Assembly: GCF_023151555.2 (NCBI RefSeq)
Contig: NZ_CP100425.1
Location: 2,232,001-2,296,000 of the forward strand
DNA length: 64,000 bases
Reading direction: 5' to 3'
From: Photobacterium sp. CCB-ST2H9
GTDB lineage: Bacteria; Pseudomonadota; Gammaproteobacteria; Enterobacterales; Vibrionaceae
Below, in pieces: positions 1 to 9,364 of this stretch (within the stretch, counting starts at the first letter, position 1; every line of letters begins with the position of its first letter). The position numbers were made by a program, and so were the translations under genes. Below the pieces are notes generated by a model. That model ran no database searches. It had not been told where the DNA came from and saw nothing but the letters and a program-made list of their open reading frames with translations.

Positions 1-1280
1 TGCCAGAAACTGTCATCCGGCAGTCGTCTCGGAACTTCTCCCGGAAACAGGGTTTGTGCCTGTCCGGATAACGTATGCCCCCGCAGCGCGGGCACCTGCG
101 TTCCCTGATGCGTGACAAAACCCGGTTCAGTCGCCTGAATCGCCGCCAGACTGGTACAACTCATATTGATGCCTTCAAACGATGCGGTCTGCCAGGCTTC
201 GTTAACCATTTGCTGGAGCAGACTGACCAGATTCGGGTGCTGTTCCGGGGTCACATGATCCGCTTTGGTGGCGGCAAACAGCACTTTATCAATCCGGGGC
301 GAGAACAGACGACGCAACAACGAGCTGCGGCCATAATGAAAACTCTGCATCAGTTGATTGAGTGCGTGACGCATGTCGTTGAAAGACTCCGGCCCGGCAT
401 TCAGTGGCTGCAGACAATCAACCAGAATGATCTGCCGATCAAAACGAGAAAAATGCTCGCGGTAGAAACCTTTCACCACATGCTGCTGATAGTACTTATA
501 GCGGCTGCGCAGCATGCCAAAGTTGGTGTTATCACCTGCATCCCTGAGCTGGCTTTCGCTGTAATTCTCCAGCCACATGAAAGGAAAGAACTGCAGCACC
601 GGCGCACCGGCCAGTTCCCCCGGTAACACAAAACGCCCGGGCTGAACCCAGTGCAAACCCGCTTCAGCCTTACATTTATAGAGATATTCCGTAAATTGCG
701 CGGCCAGTTTCGCCAATGCGCTTTCATCTGCAGCCGCCAGCGGGTCGAAGGCTTCTCCTGCGCTCAGCCAGCTCTTCGCCAGTACCTGACGACGTCCCGT
801 CATCAGCCGGGTCTGCTGTTTTGACCACGCCAGATAGTCCATCTCCAGCAACGGTAAATCGAGCAGCCATTCTCCCGGATAGTCAATAATATCCAGATAC
901 AGGGTGGCGGTATCCTGCAACAATTTCAGCGGGCCTTTCTGCGGCTTGAATCGCAATGCCATTCGGATCTGGCTGACATCCCGGGTCGGCTCAGGCCAGT
1001 GCGGCGGAGTCGTCAGCAAAGCCTGCATCCCCTCTTCATAACTGAAAGCTGGTACATGCATGTCAATCTGAGGCACCCGGCGGGCCCCCAGCAGATAACC
1101 ATCGCTGACGGCCGGAAATAAAGGCAGCCTCGGGTTGGTACTGACATGCTGTAACTGATTAACCAGCGAAGTAATAAATGCCGTTTTCCCTGCCCGGGAT
1201 AATCCAGTCACGGCAAGCCTGACGTGCCTGTCCAGACCTCGGTTCACCAGCTTATTGAGCTCTTGCCCCAAATGAATCAT
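1..1280 (-). CDS. ycjX: YcjX-family P-loop NTPase (DUF463), 3' end cut by window edge
   Basis: The minus-strand frame is open from an ATG at 1280 to the left edge, giving 426 codons of a family usually about 465 residues long, so only the C-terminal end is missing. The N-terminus shows the YcjX opening with a Walker A motif GLSRAGKT at residues 26-33, followed by a membrane-remodelling GTPase-like domain. In enterics and vibrios ycjX lies downstream of pspABC and is co-induced by PspF, which matches this position. The biochemical role is poorly defined; envelope-stress involvement follows from psp linkage. No frameshift is seen. Confidence 0.9.
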   Translation of the reverse strand, partial: MIHLGQELNKLVNRGLDRHVRLAVTGLSRAGKTAFITSLVNQLQHVSTNPRLPLFPAVSDGYLLGARRVPQIDMHVPAFSYEEGMQALLTTPPHWPEPTRDVSQIRMALRFKPQKGPLKLLQDTATLYLDIIDYPGEWLLDLPLLEMDYLAWSKQQTRLMTGRRQVLAKSWLSAGEAFDPLAAADESALAKLAAQFTEYLYKCKAEAGLHWVQPGRFVLPGELAGAPVLQFFPFMWLENYSESQLRDAGDNTNFGMLRSRYKYYQQHVVKGFYREHFSRFDRQIILVDCLQPLNAGPESFNDMRHALNQLMQSFHYGRSSLLRRLFSPRIDKVLFAATKADHVTPEQHPNLVSLLQQMVNEAWQTASFEGINMSCTSLAAIQATEPGFVTHQGTQVPALRGHTLSGQAQTLFPGEVPRRLPDDSFW

Positions 1281-1320
1281 ATCCTGCCCTTTGAATTTGA
1301 GTTGTGATTGGCTGGAACAG

Positions 1321-1370
1321 AAAAGCAGGCCGCTGCCTGCTTTACTTCTGACACCTGAATTCATTCAGGT
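1321..1370 (-). terminator. tandem hairpins between pspC and ycjX
   Basis: Read on the minus strand there is first an 8-bp perfect hairpin (ACCTGAAT, 2-nt spacer, ATTCAGGT at 1353-1370), then a second stem GCAGGC/GCCTGC (1325-1340) with a 4-nt loop followed by TTTT. The second has the form of a short intrinsic terminator and could reduce read-through from pspABC into ycjX. Confidence 0.55.
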
Positions 1371-1383
1371 TCATTTTTACGGT

Positions 1384-1767
1384 TTAAAGCTGCTTAAAAG
1401 CTTTCTCGACATTGAAGGCAGAGGAAGTCACATAAGCTTCCATCTCCCGAAGCTTACTTTCCATCCCGTCCATCTCGGTCTCAAGATTATCAAGCACCTG
1501 TGATGGCGGTTGTCCCGACTGCCAGGGTTTCTGCTTCAGGGTATGCTCTTTATAAGCATTCTGCTGCATTTGTCGTTCCTCTGGCATCTTGTCCAGAAAC
1601 AGGCAGGCTGCAACGTAAGCAAGGATGACAAAAAAACCTAACAGCAGAAACGCAGACACGGTGAGGATACGCACCACCCAGGCTTCCATACCGAAATACT
1701 CGGCAACCCCGGCACAGACACCCCCCAACTTACCGTTCTTCGGATCGCGATATAAGGTTTTTGTCAT
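1384..1767 (-). CDS. pspC: Phage shock protein C
   Basis: A 127-residue protein with the PspC domain at residues 1-60: a basic N-terminal segment, the GGVCAGVAEYFG motif (about residues 15-26) and one strongly hydrophobic segment (about 35-57), then a charged coiled-coil-like tail. PspC is an inner-membrane sensor that, with PspB, recruits PspA away from PspF under envelope stress. Its ATG overlaps the end of pspB by 4 bp, so translation is probably coupled. Length is close to the enterobacterial protein (119 residues). Confidence 0.95.
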   Translation of the reverse strand: MTKTLYRDPKNGKLGGVCAGVAEYFGMEAWVVRILTVSAFLLLGFFVILAYVAACLFLDKMPEERQMQQNAYKEHTLKQKPWQSGQPPSQVLDNLETEMDGMESKLREMEAYVTSSAFNVEKAFKQL

Positions 1768-1994
1768 GACTTCTGCCTCCAGTGCGGTGCTTCAGCATCC
1801 AGTATTTTTTCCAGCGTGATAATCCGCTGCTGCATTTGCTCAGCCCGCTCAACCAGCGCCTGTAGTTTACTCGCCTCCTCACCGGAGAGACCCTGCGCGG
1901 AATGACGTTTACTGCGATAGTGCAGAATCAGCCACAAGGGGGCGACAAATACCAGAAAGACAATCAACGGCCCGATAATGAATCCCATAGACAT
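1764..1994 (-). CDS. pspB: Phage shock protein B
   Basis: A 76-residue protein with an N-terminal membrane helix (about residues 4-24, IIGPLIVFLVFVAPLWLIL) and a cytoplasmic leucine-rich coiled coil (about 40-70), the standard PspB layout. PspB partners PspC in sensing membrane stress. The ribosome-binding site is strong (AGGAAGGAG ahead of the ATG). It sits 21 bp after pspA and overlaps pspC by 4 bp, consistent with one pspABC transcript. Confidence 0.95.
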   Translation of the reverse strand: MSMGFIIGPLIVFLVFVAPLWLILHYRSKRHSAQGLSGEEASKLQALVERAEQMQQRIITLEKILDAEAPHWRQKS

Positions 1995-2015
1995 GCTATT
2001 TCTCCTTCCTAGGCG

Positions 2016-2681
2016 TTATTCTTTGTCTTTCATACCAGCTTTCAGACGCTCAAGCTCCTTTTCAATCTCATCCTGCGCCTGAAGATCGGCAAACTCCTGT
2101 TCCAGGCTCTTGCCCCGGCCTAAATTATAGCTATCGGCTTCAGCTTCCATTTCATCAATACGACGCTCGTACTGTTCAAATTTAGACATCGCCTCATCAA
2201 CTTTACTGGTGTCCAGCTGACGACGCACATCACGGCGGTTCCCCACAGCCTGATGACGCATCACCAGTGCCTGCTGACGGGCGCGGGTTTCCTGCAGCTT
2301 CCGCTCCAGCTCAGCCACTTCATTCGCCAGCTTATTGATGGTTTCATCCACCAGCTTATATTCTTCCTCCAGCGCCAGTACCACATCACTGATTTTCTGT
2401 TTTTCAATCAGCGCGGCACGGGCCAGATCTTCACGATTTTTCTGCAGTGCCAGCGTTGCTTTATTCTGCCAGTCTTCAGACTGTGCCTGCAGGCTGGAAA
2501 TCCGGCGTTGCAGCTCTTTTTTGTCTGCCATCGCTTTGGCAGAAGAAGTACGGACTTCAACCAGCGTATCTTCCATCTCCTGAATGATCAGGCGGATCAT
2601 TTTTTGCGGATCTTCTGCTTTATCCAGTAATGAATTGACGTTGGCGTTCACGATATCCGCAAAGCGAGAAAAAATACCCAT
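2016..2681 (-). CDS. pspA: Phage shock protein A
   Basis: A 221-residue protein (E. coli PspA has 222), almost entirely helical coiled coil, of the PspA/IM30 (bacterial ESCRT-III-like) family. In this family it binds PspF to repress it and, when membranes are damaged, oligomerises on the inner membrane. The start was set at [14 protein letters not shown] (2681), which has GGAGAG just upstream and matches the family; 22 more upstream codons are open but lack support. The first about 24 residues form the amphipathic membrane-binding helix. A sigma-54 promoter lies about 100 bp upstream. Confidence 0.96.
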   Translation of the reverse strand: MGIFSRFADIVNANVNSLLDKAEDPQKMIRLIIQEMEDTLVEVRTSSAKAMADKKELQRRISSLQAQSEDWQNKATLALQKNREDLARAALIEKQKISDVVLALEEEYKLVDETINKLANEVAELERKLQETRARQQALVMRHQAVGNRRDVRRQLDTSKVDEAMSKFEQYERRIDEMEAEADSYNLGRGKSLEQEFADLQAQDEIEKELERLKAGMKDKE

Positions 2682-2784
2682 AATTGTCTCTCCTTCATTG
2701 CCGTAACCGCGAAACCGGGTTACCAGCATTGTGATGTTTGATTTCACCAGACAGCCATCTGTCTATGACTCTGCGTTGTGTATT

Positions 2785-2799
2785 ACAAAAGCCATGCCA
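2785..2799 (-). promoter_or_regulatory. sigma-54 promoter of pspABC
   Basis: On the minus strand the sequence TGGCATGGCTTTTGT has the -24 GG and -12 GT elements 12 bp apart, as required for sigma-54. The -12 element TTGT instead of TTGC is, as I recall, also found at E. coli pspA. The predicted start is near 2773, leaving a leader of about 90 nt before pspA. PspF enhancer sites should lie further right, in 2820-2900, but I could not define them. Confidence 0.8.
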
Positions 2800-2942
2800 A
2801 CTTTCAAAAACATTGAATATCAGCAAGTTAGCTTTACAGACATTGAAAGGGGCTGCTATCTTATGAATGTTTCAGCCAAGTATTGGCGAAATTGACCACC
2901 CCAGTTGCTGTAACCCCCACTTTTTTGACTGAGACGGAAGAA

Positions 2943-3962
2943 ATGATGCAAAAAACAGACAACCTGATTGGAGAATCAGAATCCTTTCTTGCAGCACTGG
3001 ACCACGCTTCCCGCCTGGCGCCGCTGGAACGCCCGATTCTGATTCTGGGCGAACGGGGAACCGGTAAAGAGCTGATTGCCCAGCGTATCCATTACCTTTC
3101 CAAGCGCTGGGATCAGCCGCTGGTATCCCTCAATTGTGCCGCCCTGAGCGAAGGTGTGATTGATTCTGAACTCTTCGGCCATGAAGCCGGTTCATTTACG
3201 GGCGCCAAAGGCCGCCACCAGGGCCGCTTTGAGCGGGCTGAAGGCGGCACGCTGTTCCTTGATGAGCTTGCGACCTCACCGCTTGGCATACAGGAAAAAT
3301 TGCTCCGGGTGATTGAGTATGGAGAATATGAACGGGTCGGCGGCAGCAAAACCTGCCAGGCTAACGTCAGACTGATCTGCGCCACCAATGCTGACTTACC
3401 CGCCATGGCAGACACCGGTAAATTCAGAGCCGACCTGCTTGACCGGTTAGCTTTTGACATCATTCACTTGCCGCCATTGCGAGAGCGTAAAGACGATATT
3501 CTGCCCCTGGCAGAGTACTACGCGGTCCGTATGTGCCGTGAAATGGGTTACGGCTACTTTGCCGGTTTCAGCCCAACCGCCCGACAATCCCTGCTACGTT
3601 ATCAGTGGCCCGGTAATGTCCGCGAATTAAAAAATACTGTGGAGCGCTCCGTCTTCCGCCACAGCAGAGAAGACCAGCCTGTCTCCACGATCGTTCTGGA
3701 TCCCTTCTCGCCCCCATGGCATGAAGCACCACAGACAAACAGCACAGAACCTGCTGTACAAAACGCAGAACAAGCTCAGCTCCGATTACCGCTCGATTTA
3801 CGCGTATTTCAGGCAGAGCAGGAAGTTCAGCTCATCAATCAGGCACTGGAACAAGCCAAGTTCAACCAGCGAAAAGCCGCGCAACTGCTTGGATTAAGCT
3901 ACCATCAACTCAGAGGCTTACTCCGTAAGCATGATATGGTCGGCAGCAACCAAGAAGAATAA
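2943..3962 (+). CDS. pspF: PspF, sigma-54-dependent psp operon activator
   Basis: A bacterial enhancer-binding protein without an N-terminal receiver domain, as in PspF: AAA+ domain at about residues 8-240 with Walker A GERGTGKE (36-43), the sigma-54 contact loop reading GSFTGA (83-88), Walker B GGTLFLDE, and a C-terminal Fis-type helix-turn-helix (QRKAAQLLGLSYHQLRGLL). Trp56, implicated in PspA repression in E. coli, is kept. The start was set at the ATG of MMQKTDNLIGE (2943; the next ATG at 2946 is equally possible) by alignment to the family; a TTG 60 bp upstream is open but adds unrelated residues. Divergent from pspA. Confidence 0.95.
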   Translation: MMQKTDNLIGESESFLAALDHASRLAPLERPILILGERGTGKELIAQRIHYLSKRWDQPLVSLNCAALSEGVIDSELFGHEAGSFTGAKGRHQGRFERAEGGTLFLDELATSPLGIQEKLLRVIEYGEYERVGGSKTCQANVRLICATNADLPAMADTGKFRADLLDRLAFDIIHLPPLRERKDDILPLAEYYAVRMCREMGYGYFAGFSPTARQSLLRYQWPGNVRELKNTVERSVFRHSREDQPVSTIVLDPFSPPWHEAPQTNSTEPAVQNAEQAQLRLPLDLRVFQAEQEVQLINQALEQAKFNQRKAAQLLGLSYHQLRGLLRKHDMVGSNQEE

Positions 3963-4084
3963 GAAAACGACGAGATTTCAGAAAATCACTTTGGTAATTG
4001 AAGGAGATACCTTGGTGCTTGACGCGGAAAGTGGTAAATTTAGCTACTTGTTTTTACTCTACACCTTTTGATAAGAGCGTTGTT

Positions 4085-5704
4085 ATGAACGCCTGTTTCC
4101 GATTGCTGCTCGTCTTTACCGGATTGCTGGGTTTGACCGCCTGTTCTCAGCCCCAAGAAGACAATACCATCCGTAAGTGGGGATTTATTTATTGTGGTCA
4201 GGATACCCCATGGACCTTCAATCCGCAGTTAACTGACGGCGGCCATACGGCAGACAGCCTGGCAGCCCAGATTTTTGATCGCCTGCTCCAGTTGGACCCG
4301 GTCAGTCATTTGCCGCAGCCCGCACTTGCCAGTCGCTGGGATGTCAGTGAAGACGGCCTCGAGTACACATTTACGCTCAGAGACGATGTGCGGTTTCAGC
4401 GGACTGCGAATTTTTCGCCGACACGGCGCTTTAATGCTGAAGACGTGCTGTTCAGTTTCAAGCGGATCATCGATCCCAAGCATCCGTATCATGCCGTCTC
4501 AGGTGGCCATTATCCCTGGTTTGAAAGTCAGTCGTTTGCCCGTTTAATCGATCGCATTCAGATCATCGACAAACACCAGATCAAATTTATCCTGACCCGG
4601 CCAGACAATGCGTTTCTTTCGACGCTGGCAAGCTCTTATGCGGCCATTCATTCCGCAGAATATGCTGACCAGCTGCTGCGTCAGGGACATCCGGATTATA
4701 TCGATACCAGACCGGTCGGCACCGGCCCGTTCTATATGGATGAATATCAGCCACACGATCTGATCCGGCTGAAACGCCACCCTTATTACTGGCGCGGCGC
4801 ACCTTTTATGCATCAGGTGGTCTTTGATATTTCTTCGCGCGGTACCGGCTCGCTGGCTAAATTACTCAACCACGAATGTGATGTGCTGTCTTCTCCGGTT
4901 GCCAGTCAGCTGCCTGTGATTAAAAACAATCCCAACTTCGAGCTCATTGCACAAACTGCCATGAATGTGGCATTCCTCGCGATCAATAACAGCATCCCGG
5001 CACTTCAGGATGTCCGCGTCCGTCAGGCGATTAATCTGGCGATCAATCGTGAAAACCTGCTCGATTCCGTCTATTACGGTACGGGAACCAAGGCCAAAAC
5101 ACTGCTGCCACCGATGTCCTGGGCGCACGCCTTTGATTTACCGGAAGTCCGTTATGATCCGGACTTGGCACTGAAATTACTGAAAGATGCCGGATACGAC
5201 CATAACCTGCATCTGATCCTGGCTGTCCCGATGGAACCCAGACCCTACAATCCAAGCCCGCGCAAAACCGCAGAGCTGATTCAGGCCGATCTCCGTGCCG
5301 TCGGGATTGAAGTTACTTTACTGCTGCAGGACAGGCCGCTTCGTCCGGGTTCAGCTGCGCAAAAAAGTATCGACCTGACTCTCACGGGCTGGGTTGCAGA
5401 TAATGGCGATCCGGATAACTTCCTGCGCCCTCTGCTCTCTTGCAGTGCCAAGCAAGCCGGACTGAATGTCGCGAACTGGTGCAATCTGCAATTTGATAAC
5501 CTGCTTGAACTGGCTTCCCGTACCACTCAGTTGGATCAGCGGATGGACTATTACCAGTATGCGCAGGAAATATTACAGGATGAGGTCCCGGTGATCCCGC
5601 TGGCACATGGCATCCATTACCAGATCCACCATCACTCTTTGCACGGGCTGCACCTGAGTCCGTTTGGTACCCGCTCGTTTTCCAATGTGTACCGGAGCGA
5701 ATAA
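4085..5704 (+). CDS. sapA: SapA, peptide ABC transporter substrate-binding lipoprotein
   Basis: A 539-residue solute-binding protein of the SBP_bac_5 family (DppA/OppA/SapA type). From the ATG at 4085 the N-terminus is a lipoprotein signal with lipobox LTAC (Cys about 22). The body matches SapA through the segments VGTGPFYMDEY, MNVAFLAINN and DPDNFLRPLLSC. SapA binds antimicrobial peptides or other peptides for import by SapBCDF. An upstream TTG (3998) is open but would bury the signal peptide. First gene of sapABCDF; 4 bp separate it from sapB. The lipobox is unlike E. coli SapA, which has a plain cleavable signal. Confidence 0.93.
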   Translation: MNACFRLLLVFTGLLGLTACSQPQEDNTIRKWGFIYCGQDTPWTFNPQLTDGGHTADSLAAQIFDRLLQLDPVSHLPQPALASRWDVSEDGLEYTFTLRDDVRFQRTANFSPTRRFNAEDVLFSFKRIIDPKHPYHAVSGGHYPWFESQSFARLIDRIQIIDKHQIKFILTRPDNAFLSTLASSYAAIHSAEYADQLLRQGHPDYIDTRPVGTGPFYMDEYQPHDLIRLKRHPYYWRGAPFMHQVVFDISSRGTGSLAKLLNHECDVLSSPVASQLPVIKNNPNFELIAQTAMNVAFLAINNSIPALQDVRVRQAINLAINRENLLDSVYYGTGTKAKTLLPPMSWAHAFDLPEVRYDPDLALKLLKDAGYDHNLHLILAVPMEPRPYNPSPRKTAELIQADLRAVGIEVTLLLQDRPLRPGSAAQKSIDLTLTGWVADNGDPDNFLRPLLSCSAKQAGLNVANWCNLQFDNLLELASRTTQLDQRMDYYQYAQEILQDEVPVIPLAHGIHYQIHHHSLHGLHLSPFGTRSFSNVYRSE

Positions 5705-5708
5705 CTGA

Positions 5709-6671
5709 ATGTTTATCTATACCATTCGCCGCCTGAACCTGTTTCTGATCACGCTTGTTATCCTGACCATGATTGGATTCAGTATTTTGCGGATTGAACC
5801 CACCAGCTACTGGAACCTGCATGAATTCTGGTCCGGCTGGCTCCTGTATCTCGAAAACCTGATGATTGGCAATCTGGGCCTGAATCAGAGCGGCAAACCC
5901 ATTCTGGCGGAAATTCTTACGGTGTTTCCGGCAACGCTGGAGCTGTGTTTCTTCGCCTTCATTCTGTCGCTGATTGTGGGCATTCCGCTCGGGACACTGG
6001 CTGGTATTAAACGCGGTCGCTGGGTGGATACCTGCATTTCATCTCTGACACTGGTGGGATACTCCTTGCCCTTGTTCTGGCTGGCAATGCTGCTGATCAT
6101 GCTGTTTTCACTCAAACTGGGCTGGCTGCCTGTCGCCGGACGCTACAATCTGCTGTATCAGATTGAGCCTGTGACAGGTTTCGCGCTGATCGATGCTTTC
6201 TTATCAGAAGCGTCCTATCGTTCGGCTGCACTGGTGGATGTTGCCCGGCACCTGATCTTGCCAACGCTGGTTCTGGCGATTTCTCCCACCACTGAAGTGA
6301 TCCGCCTGACCCGGGCTTCTGTGGCAGATATCATGCAGCAAAACTTCATTAAAGTTGCCCAAACCAAAGGTTTGTCGATGGGTGAAATCATCATGCGGCA
6401 TGTCATGAAAAATGCCATCCCGCCCATTATTCCCAAGCTGGGGATGCAGTTCTCCACCATGATGACATTCGCGATGCTGACCGAATCCATCTTCAACTGG
6501 CCCGGGATTGGCCGTTGGCTGCTGGACGCCATTGCCACACAAGACTACGTTGCCATCCAGGCTGGTGTCATTACGGTCGGCGGTTTTATTCTGTTTGCGA
6601 ATATTTTGTCTGATCTGGCTGGTGCCATGGTGAACCCGCTGACCCGTAAGGAATGGTATGCCATCAAATAA
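5709..6671 (+). CDS. sapB: SapB, peptide ABC transporter permease
   Basis: A 320-residue permease of the DppB/OppB type with an N-terminal membrane helix (about 9-28) and five further hydrophobic segments. The EAA-loop region is visible as VAQTKGLSMGEIIMRHVMKN. It pairs with SapC to form the membrane channel of the Sap importer. It starts 4 bp after sapA and overlaps sapC by 14 bp, so the five genes are almost certainly one transcript. Confidence 0.94.
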   Translation: MFIYTIRRLNLFLITLVILTMIGFSILRIEPTSYWNLHEFWSGWLLYLENLMIGNLGLNQSGKPILAEILTVFPATLELCFFAFILSLIVGIPLGTLAGIKRGRWVDTCISSLTLVGYSLPLFWLAMLLIMLFSLKLGWLPVAGRYNLLYQIEPVTGFALIDAFLSEASYRSAALVDVARHLILPTLVLAISPTTEVIRLTRASVADIMQQNFIKVAQTKGLSMGEIIMRHVMKNAIPPIIPKLGMQFSTMMTFAMLTESIFNWPGIGRWLLDAIATQDYVAIQAGVITVGGFILFANILSDLAGAMVNPLTRKEWYAIK

Positions 6672-7545
6672 TATTTATCAGGAGCACAGGATTCCGACTC
6701 AGTGGGAACGATCCTGGCAGAATTATCAGGCAAACTCACTGGCCGTATTCGGACTCTGGTGCCTGGGCTTTCTGATGCTGACAACCATTTTTGCCCCCCT
6801 GCTGGTTTCCTACGGCCCCAGTGATCAGGTGGGAGAGTTTCTGATGCCCCCTTCCTGGGATGCCAGCGGTCATGTGGAATTCTTCTTTGGAACTGATGAT
6901 CTTGGCCGGGATCTGTTTACCCGAATTCTGCTTGGCAGCCAGCTGACATTCGGCTATGCGCTGCTGGTGGCTTTCGCCTCTGCCATTCTGGGCATTGCCA
7001 TCGGGGTGCTGGCGGGGATGACCCGGGGGCTGAAATCCAGCATCCTGAACCACGTCCTGGATACAGTGTTGTCTATCCCTTCCCTGCTGCTGGCGATTAT
7101 CGTCATTGCCTACATGGGAACCGGAATCACCAGTATTCTGCTCGCGATCTGGCTGGCGCTGATCCCACGTTTTATCCGTGCCATCTACTCAGCCGTCCAT
7201 GATGAAATGGAAAAAGAATACATCATTGCGGCCCGGCTGGACGGTGCAAACAGTTTTTATCTGTTGTATCACTCCATTCTGCCAAACATTCTGGTCGTGA
7301 TTATCAGTGAGCTGACCCGTGCAATCTCAATCGCCATCATTGATATCGCGGCACTGGGTTTCCTGGGACTGGGCGCTCAGTCCCCTTCTCCGGAATGGGG
7401 AGCAATGCTGGGTGATTCAATTGAGCTGATTTATCTGGCCCCCTGGACAGTCACCCTGCCCGGTCTGGCCATCACGTTCAGTATCTTAGTGGTAAACTTA
7501 GTAGGAGAGGGTCTCCGCCAGGCAATCAATGCGGGGGTAGACTGA
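6658..7545 (+). CDS. sapC: SapC, peptide ABC transporter permease
   Basis: A 295-residue DppC/OppC-type permease with an N-terminal cytoplasmic segment, a first membrane helix at about 27-50, a periplasmic stretch ending in [13 protein letters not shown] (typical of this family), and five more helices. It is the second channel subunit of SapABCDF. The ATG has AAGGAATGGT ahead of it and lies inside the 3' end of sapB; its stop overlaps the sapD start by 1 bp. Confidence 0.95.
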   Translation: MPSNNIYQEHRIPTQWERSWQNYQANSLAVFGLWCLGFLMLTTIFAPLLVSYGPSDQVGEFLMPPSWDASGHVEFFFGTDDLGRDLFTRILLGSQLTFGYALLVAFASAILGIAIGVLAGMTRGLKSSILNHVLDTVLSIPSLLLAIIVIAYMGTGITSILLAIWLALIPRFIRAIYSAVHDEMEKEYIIAARLDGANSFYLLYHSILPNILVVIISELTRAISIAIIDIAALGFLGLGAQSPSPEWGAMLGDSIELIYLAPWTVTLPGLAITFSILVVNLVGEGLRQAINAGVD

Positions 7546-8543
7546 TGCCATTACTCGATATCCGAAATCTCACCATCGAAATTGAAACGCCACAAGGCAT
7601 GGTCAAAGCTGTAGAACGTATGAGCCTGACCCTGAATGAAGGCGAAATCCGCGGACTGGTCGGTGAGTCCGGTTCAGGAAAAAGTCTGGTCGCCAAAGCT
7701 ATTGCCGGGGTGACCAAGGATAACTGGCGGGTCAGTGCAGACCGTTTGCGACTGGGCGACATCGATCTTCAGGCGCTGTCACCACGTGAACGCCGTAAAA
7801 TCGTTGGCCGTGAAATCGCGATGATTTTTCAGGAGCCATCCTCTTGCCTTGATCCGTCGGAGCATGTCGGCCAGCAGCTGGAAGAAGCGATTCCGCGCAG
7901 CTCGTTCAGCGGCGCTTTCTGGCAGCGATTCCATTGGCGTCAGAAACAGGCAATCGCCCTGCTCCACAAAGTCGGCATCAAAGATCACAAACGGGTCATG
8001 AACAGCTATCCCTATGAGCTGACTGACGGTGAGTGCCAGAAAATCATGATTGCCATGGCGATCGCCAACCGCCCGCGCCTTCTGATTGCAGATGAGCCGA
8101 CCAATGACCTTGACCCGATCACTCAAGCACAGATTTTCCGTCTGCTCAGCCGGATGAACCAGCTGAATAACACCACAATCCTGCTGGTCAGTCATGACCT
8201 GACGACAGTCACTCAGTGGGCAGACCGGATCACCGTCATGTATTGTGGTCAGGCGGTCGAATCCGGCAGCCGGAAACAACTTCTGACCGCACCGCATCAT
8301 CCGTACACAGTCGCCCTGCTGCAAGCAATGCCTGACTTCAGTCAGGATATTCCGCACAAAAGCAAACTGACGACACTGCCTGGCTCCATTCCGCCGTTAC
8401 AGCACCTGCCCATTGGTTGCCGGTTGGGGCCACGTTGCCCTTATGCCCAGCGCAAATGTGTTGAAGTGCCCAAACGCAAAAAGATCAAAAATCATAAATA
8501 CAGCTGCCATTTCCCACTGAATATGCCGGAGCCAAAATCATGA
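7545..8543 (+). CDS. sapD: SapD, peptide ABC transporter ATPase
   Basis: A 332-residue ABC ATPase with Walker A GESGSGKS (about 40-47), Walker B LLIADEPT and a C-terminal oligopeptide-ABC extension with the Cys-containing segment [15 protein letters not shown]. The signature motif reads LTDGECQK rather than LSGGQ, a deviation shared by E. coli SapD (LTEGECQK). With SapF it powers peptide import; E. coli SapD is also reported to support Trk potassium uptake. Overlaps sapC by 1 bp and sapF by 4 bp. Confidence 0.95.
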   Translation: MPLLDIRNLTIEIETPQGMVKAVERMSLTLNEGEIRGLVGESGSGKSLVAKAIAGVTKDNWRVSADRLRLGDIDLQALSPRERRKIVGREIAMIFQEPSSCLDPSEHVGQQLEEAIPRSSFSGAFWQRFHWRQKQAIALLHKVGIKDHKRVMNSYPYELTDGECQKIMIAMAIANRPRLLIADEPTNDLDPITQAQIFRLLSRMNQLNNTTILLVSHDLTTVTQWADRITVMYCGQAVESGSRKQLLTAPHHPYTVALLQAMPDFSQDIPHKSKLTTLPGSIPPLQHLPIGCRLGPRCPYAQRKCVEVPKRKKIKNHKYSCHFPLNMPEPKS

Positions 8544-9364
8544 GTGCCCTTTTGGAAGTTGAAAACCTGAGAAAGGAATACCATCATCGCTCTGGTCTCT
8601 TTCGTCGGCGCAGCACAGAAGCTGTCAAACCTGTCTCTTTCAAGCTGGAAGTTGGTGAAACTCTTGCATTGATCGGTGAAAACGGCTCAGGAAAATCGAC
8701 TCTGGCAAAAATGCTGGCGGGTGTGGTTGAGCCGTCTGGCGGCGAAATCCGGGTCAACGATGAACCGCTGGCGTTTGAAGATTACCGGACCCGCTGCAAA
8801 CTGATCCGGATGATTTTTCAGGATCCCAATACGTCTCTCAACCCTCGTATTCAGATTGGTCAGATTCTGGAAGGACCGCTGAAACGAAACACAAACATGA
8901 CGCCGCAGGAGCGTGAAAATCGTATCAAAGCCACACTGCTTCGTGTCGGGCTGCTCCCGGAGCATGCGTATTTTTATCCGCAAATGCTCGCAACCGGTCA
9001 GAAACAACGTGTTTCACTGGCACGTGCGCTCATCCTTCAGCCCTGCATCATCGTGGCAGATGAAGCCCTGAACGGACTGGATATGTCTGTCCGTTCTCAG
9101 ATCATCAACCTGCTGCTCGACCTGCAACAAGAAATGGGGCTGTCATACATTTATGTTTCCCAGCATATGGGAGTGATCAAGCATTTCAGTGATCAGCTGA
9201 TGGTGATGCAGCACGGTGAAGTTGTGGAACAAGGCGCGACGCAGGAAATTTTCAGCGCCCCCCAGCACCCCCTGACACAAAAACTGCTCGACAGCCACTT
9301 TACGGCGCCTTCCCACGATCGCAGTACGCGTATCAGCAGCCGCTCAGCAAAAATTCACGTTTAA
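8540..9364 (+). CDS. sapF: SapF, peptide ABC transporter ATPase
   Basis: A 274-residue ABC ATPase with Walker A GENGSGKS (about 45-52), a signature region LATGQKQR in place of LSGGQ, and Walker [13 protein letters not shown], where Ala replaces the usual Pro of DEP, as seen in SapF proteins. It is the partner ATPase of SapD and the last gene of sapABCDF. The stop codon overlaps that of the convergent MgtC/SapB-family gene, and no terminator is visible between them. Confidence 0.95.
   Translation: MSALLEVENLRKEYHHRSGLFRRRSTEAVKPVSFKLEVGETLALIGENGSGKSTLAKMLAGVVEPSGGEIRVNDEPLAFEDYRTRCKLIRMIFQDPNTSLNPRIQIGQILEGPLKRNTNMTPQERENRIKATLLRVGLLPEHAYFYPQMLATGQKQRVSLARALILQPCIIVADEALNGLDMSVRSQIINLLLDLQQEMGLSYIYVSQHMGVIKHFSDQLMVMQHGEVVEQGATQEIFSAPQHPLTQKLLDSHFTAPSHDRSTRISSRSAKIHV

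Noticed and set aside
4019-4046. TTGACG as a -35 element for sapA
   Set aside because: No acceptable -10 at 16-18 bp spacing, so no promoter is claimed.
3998-4084. N-terminal extension of sapA from a TTG
   Set aside because: It would place 29 residues ahead of a clear lipoprotein signal peptide; the ATG at 4085 fits better.
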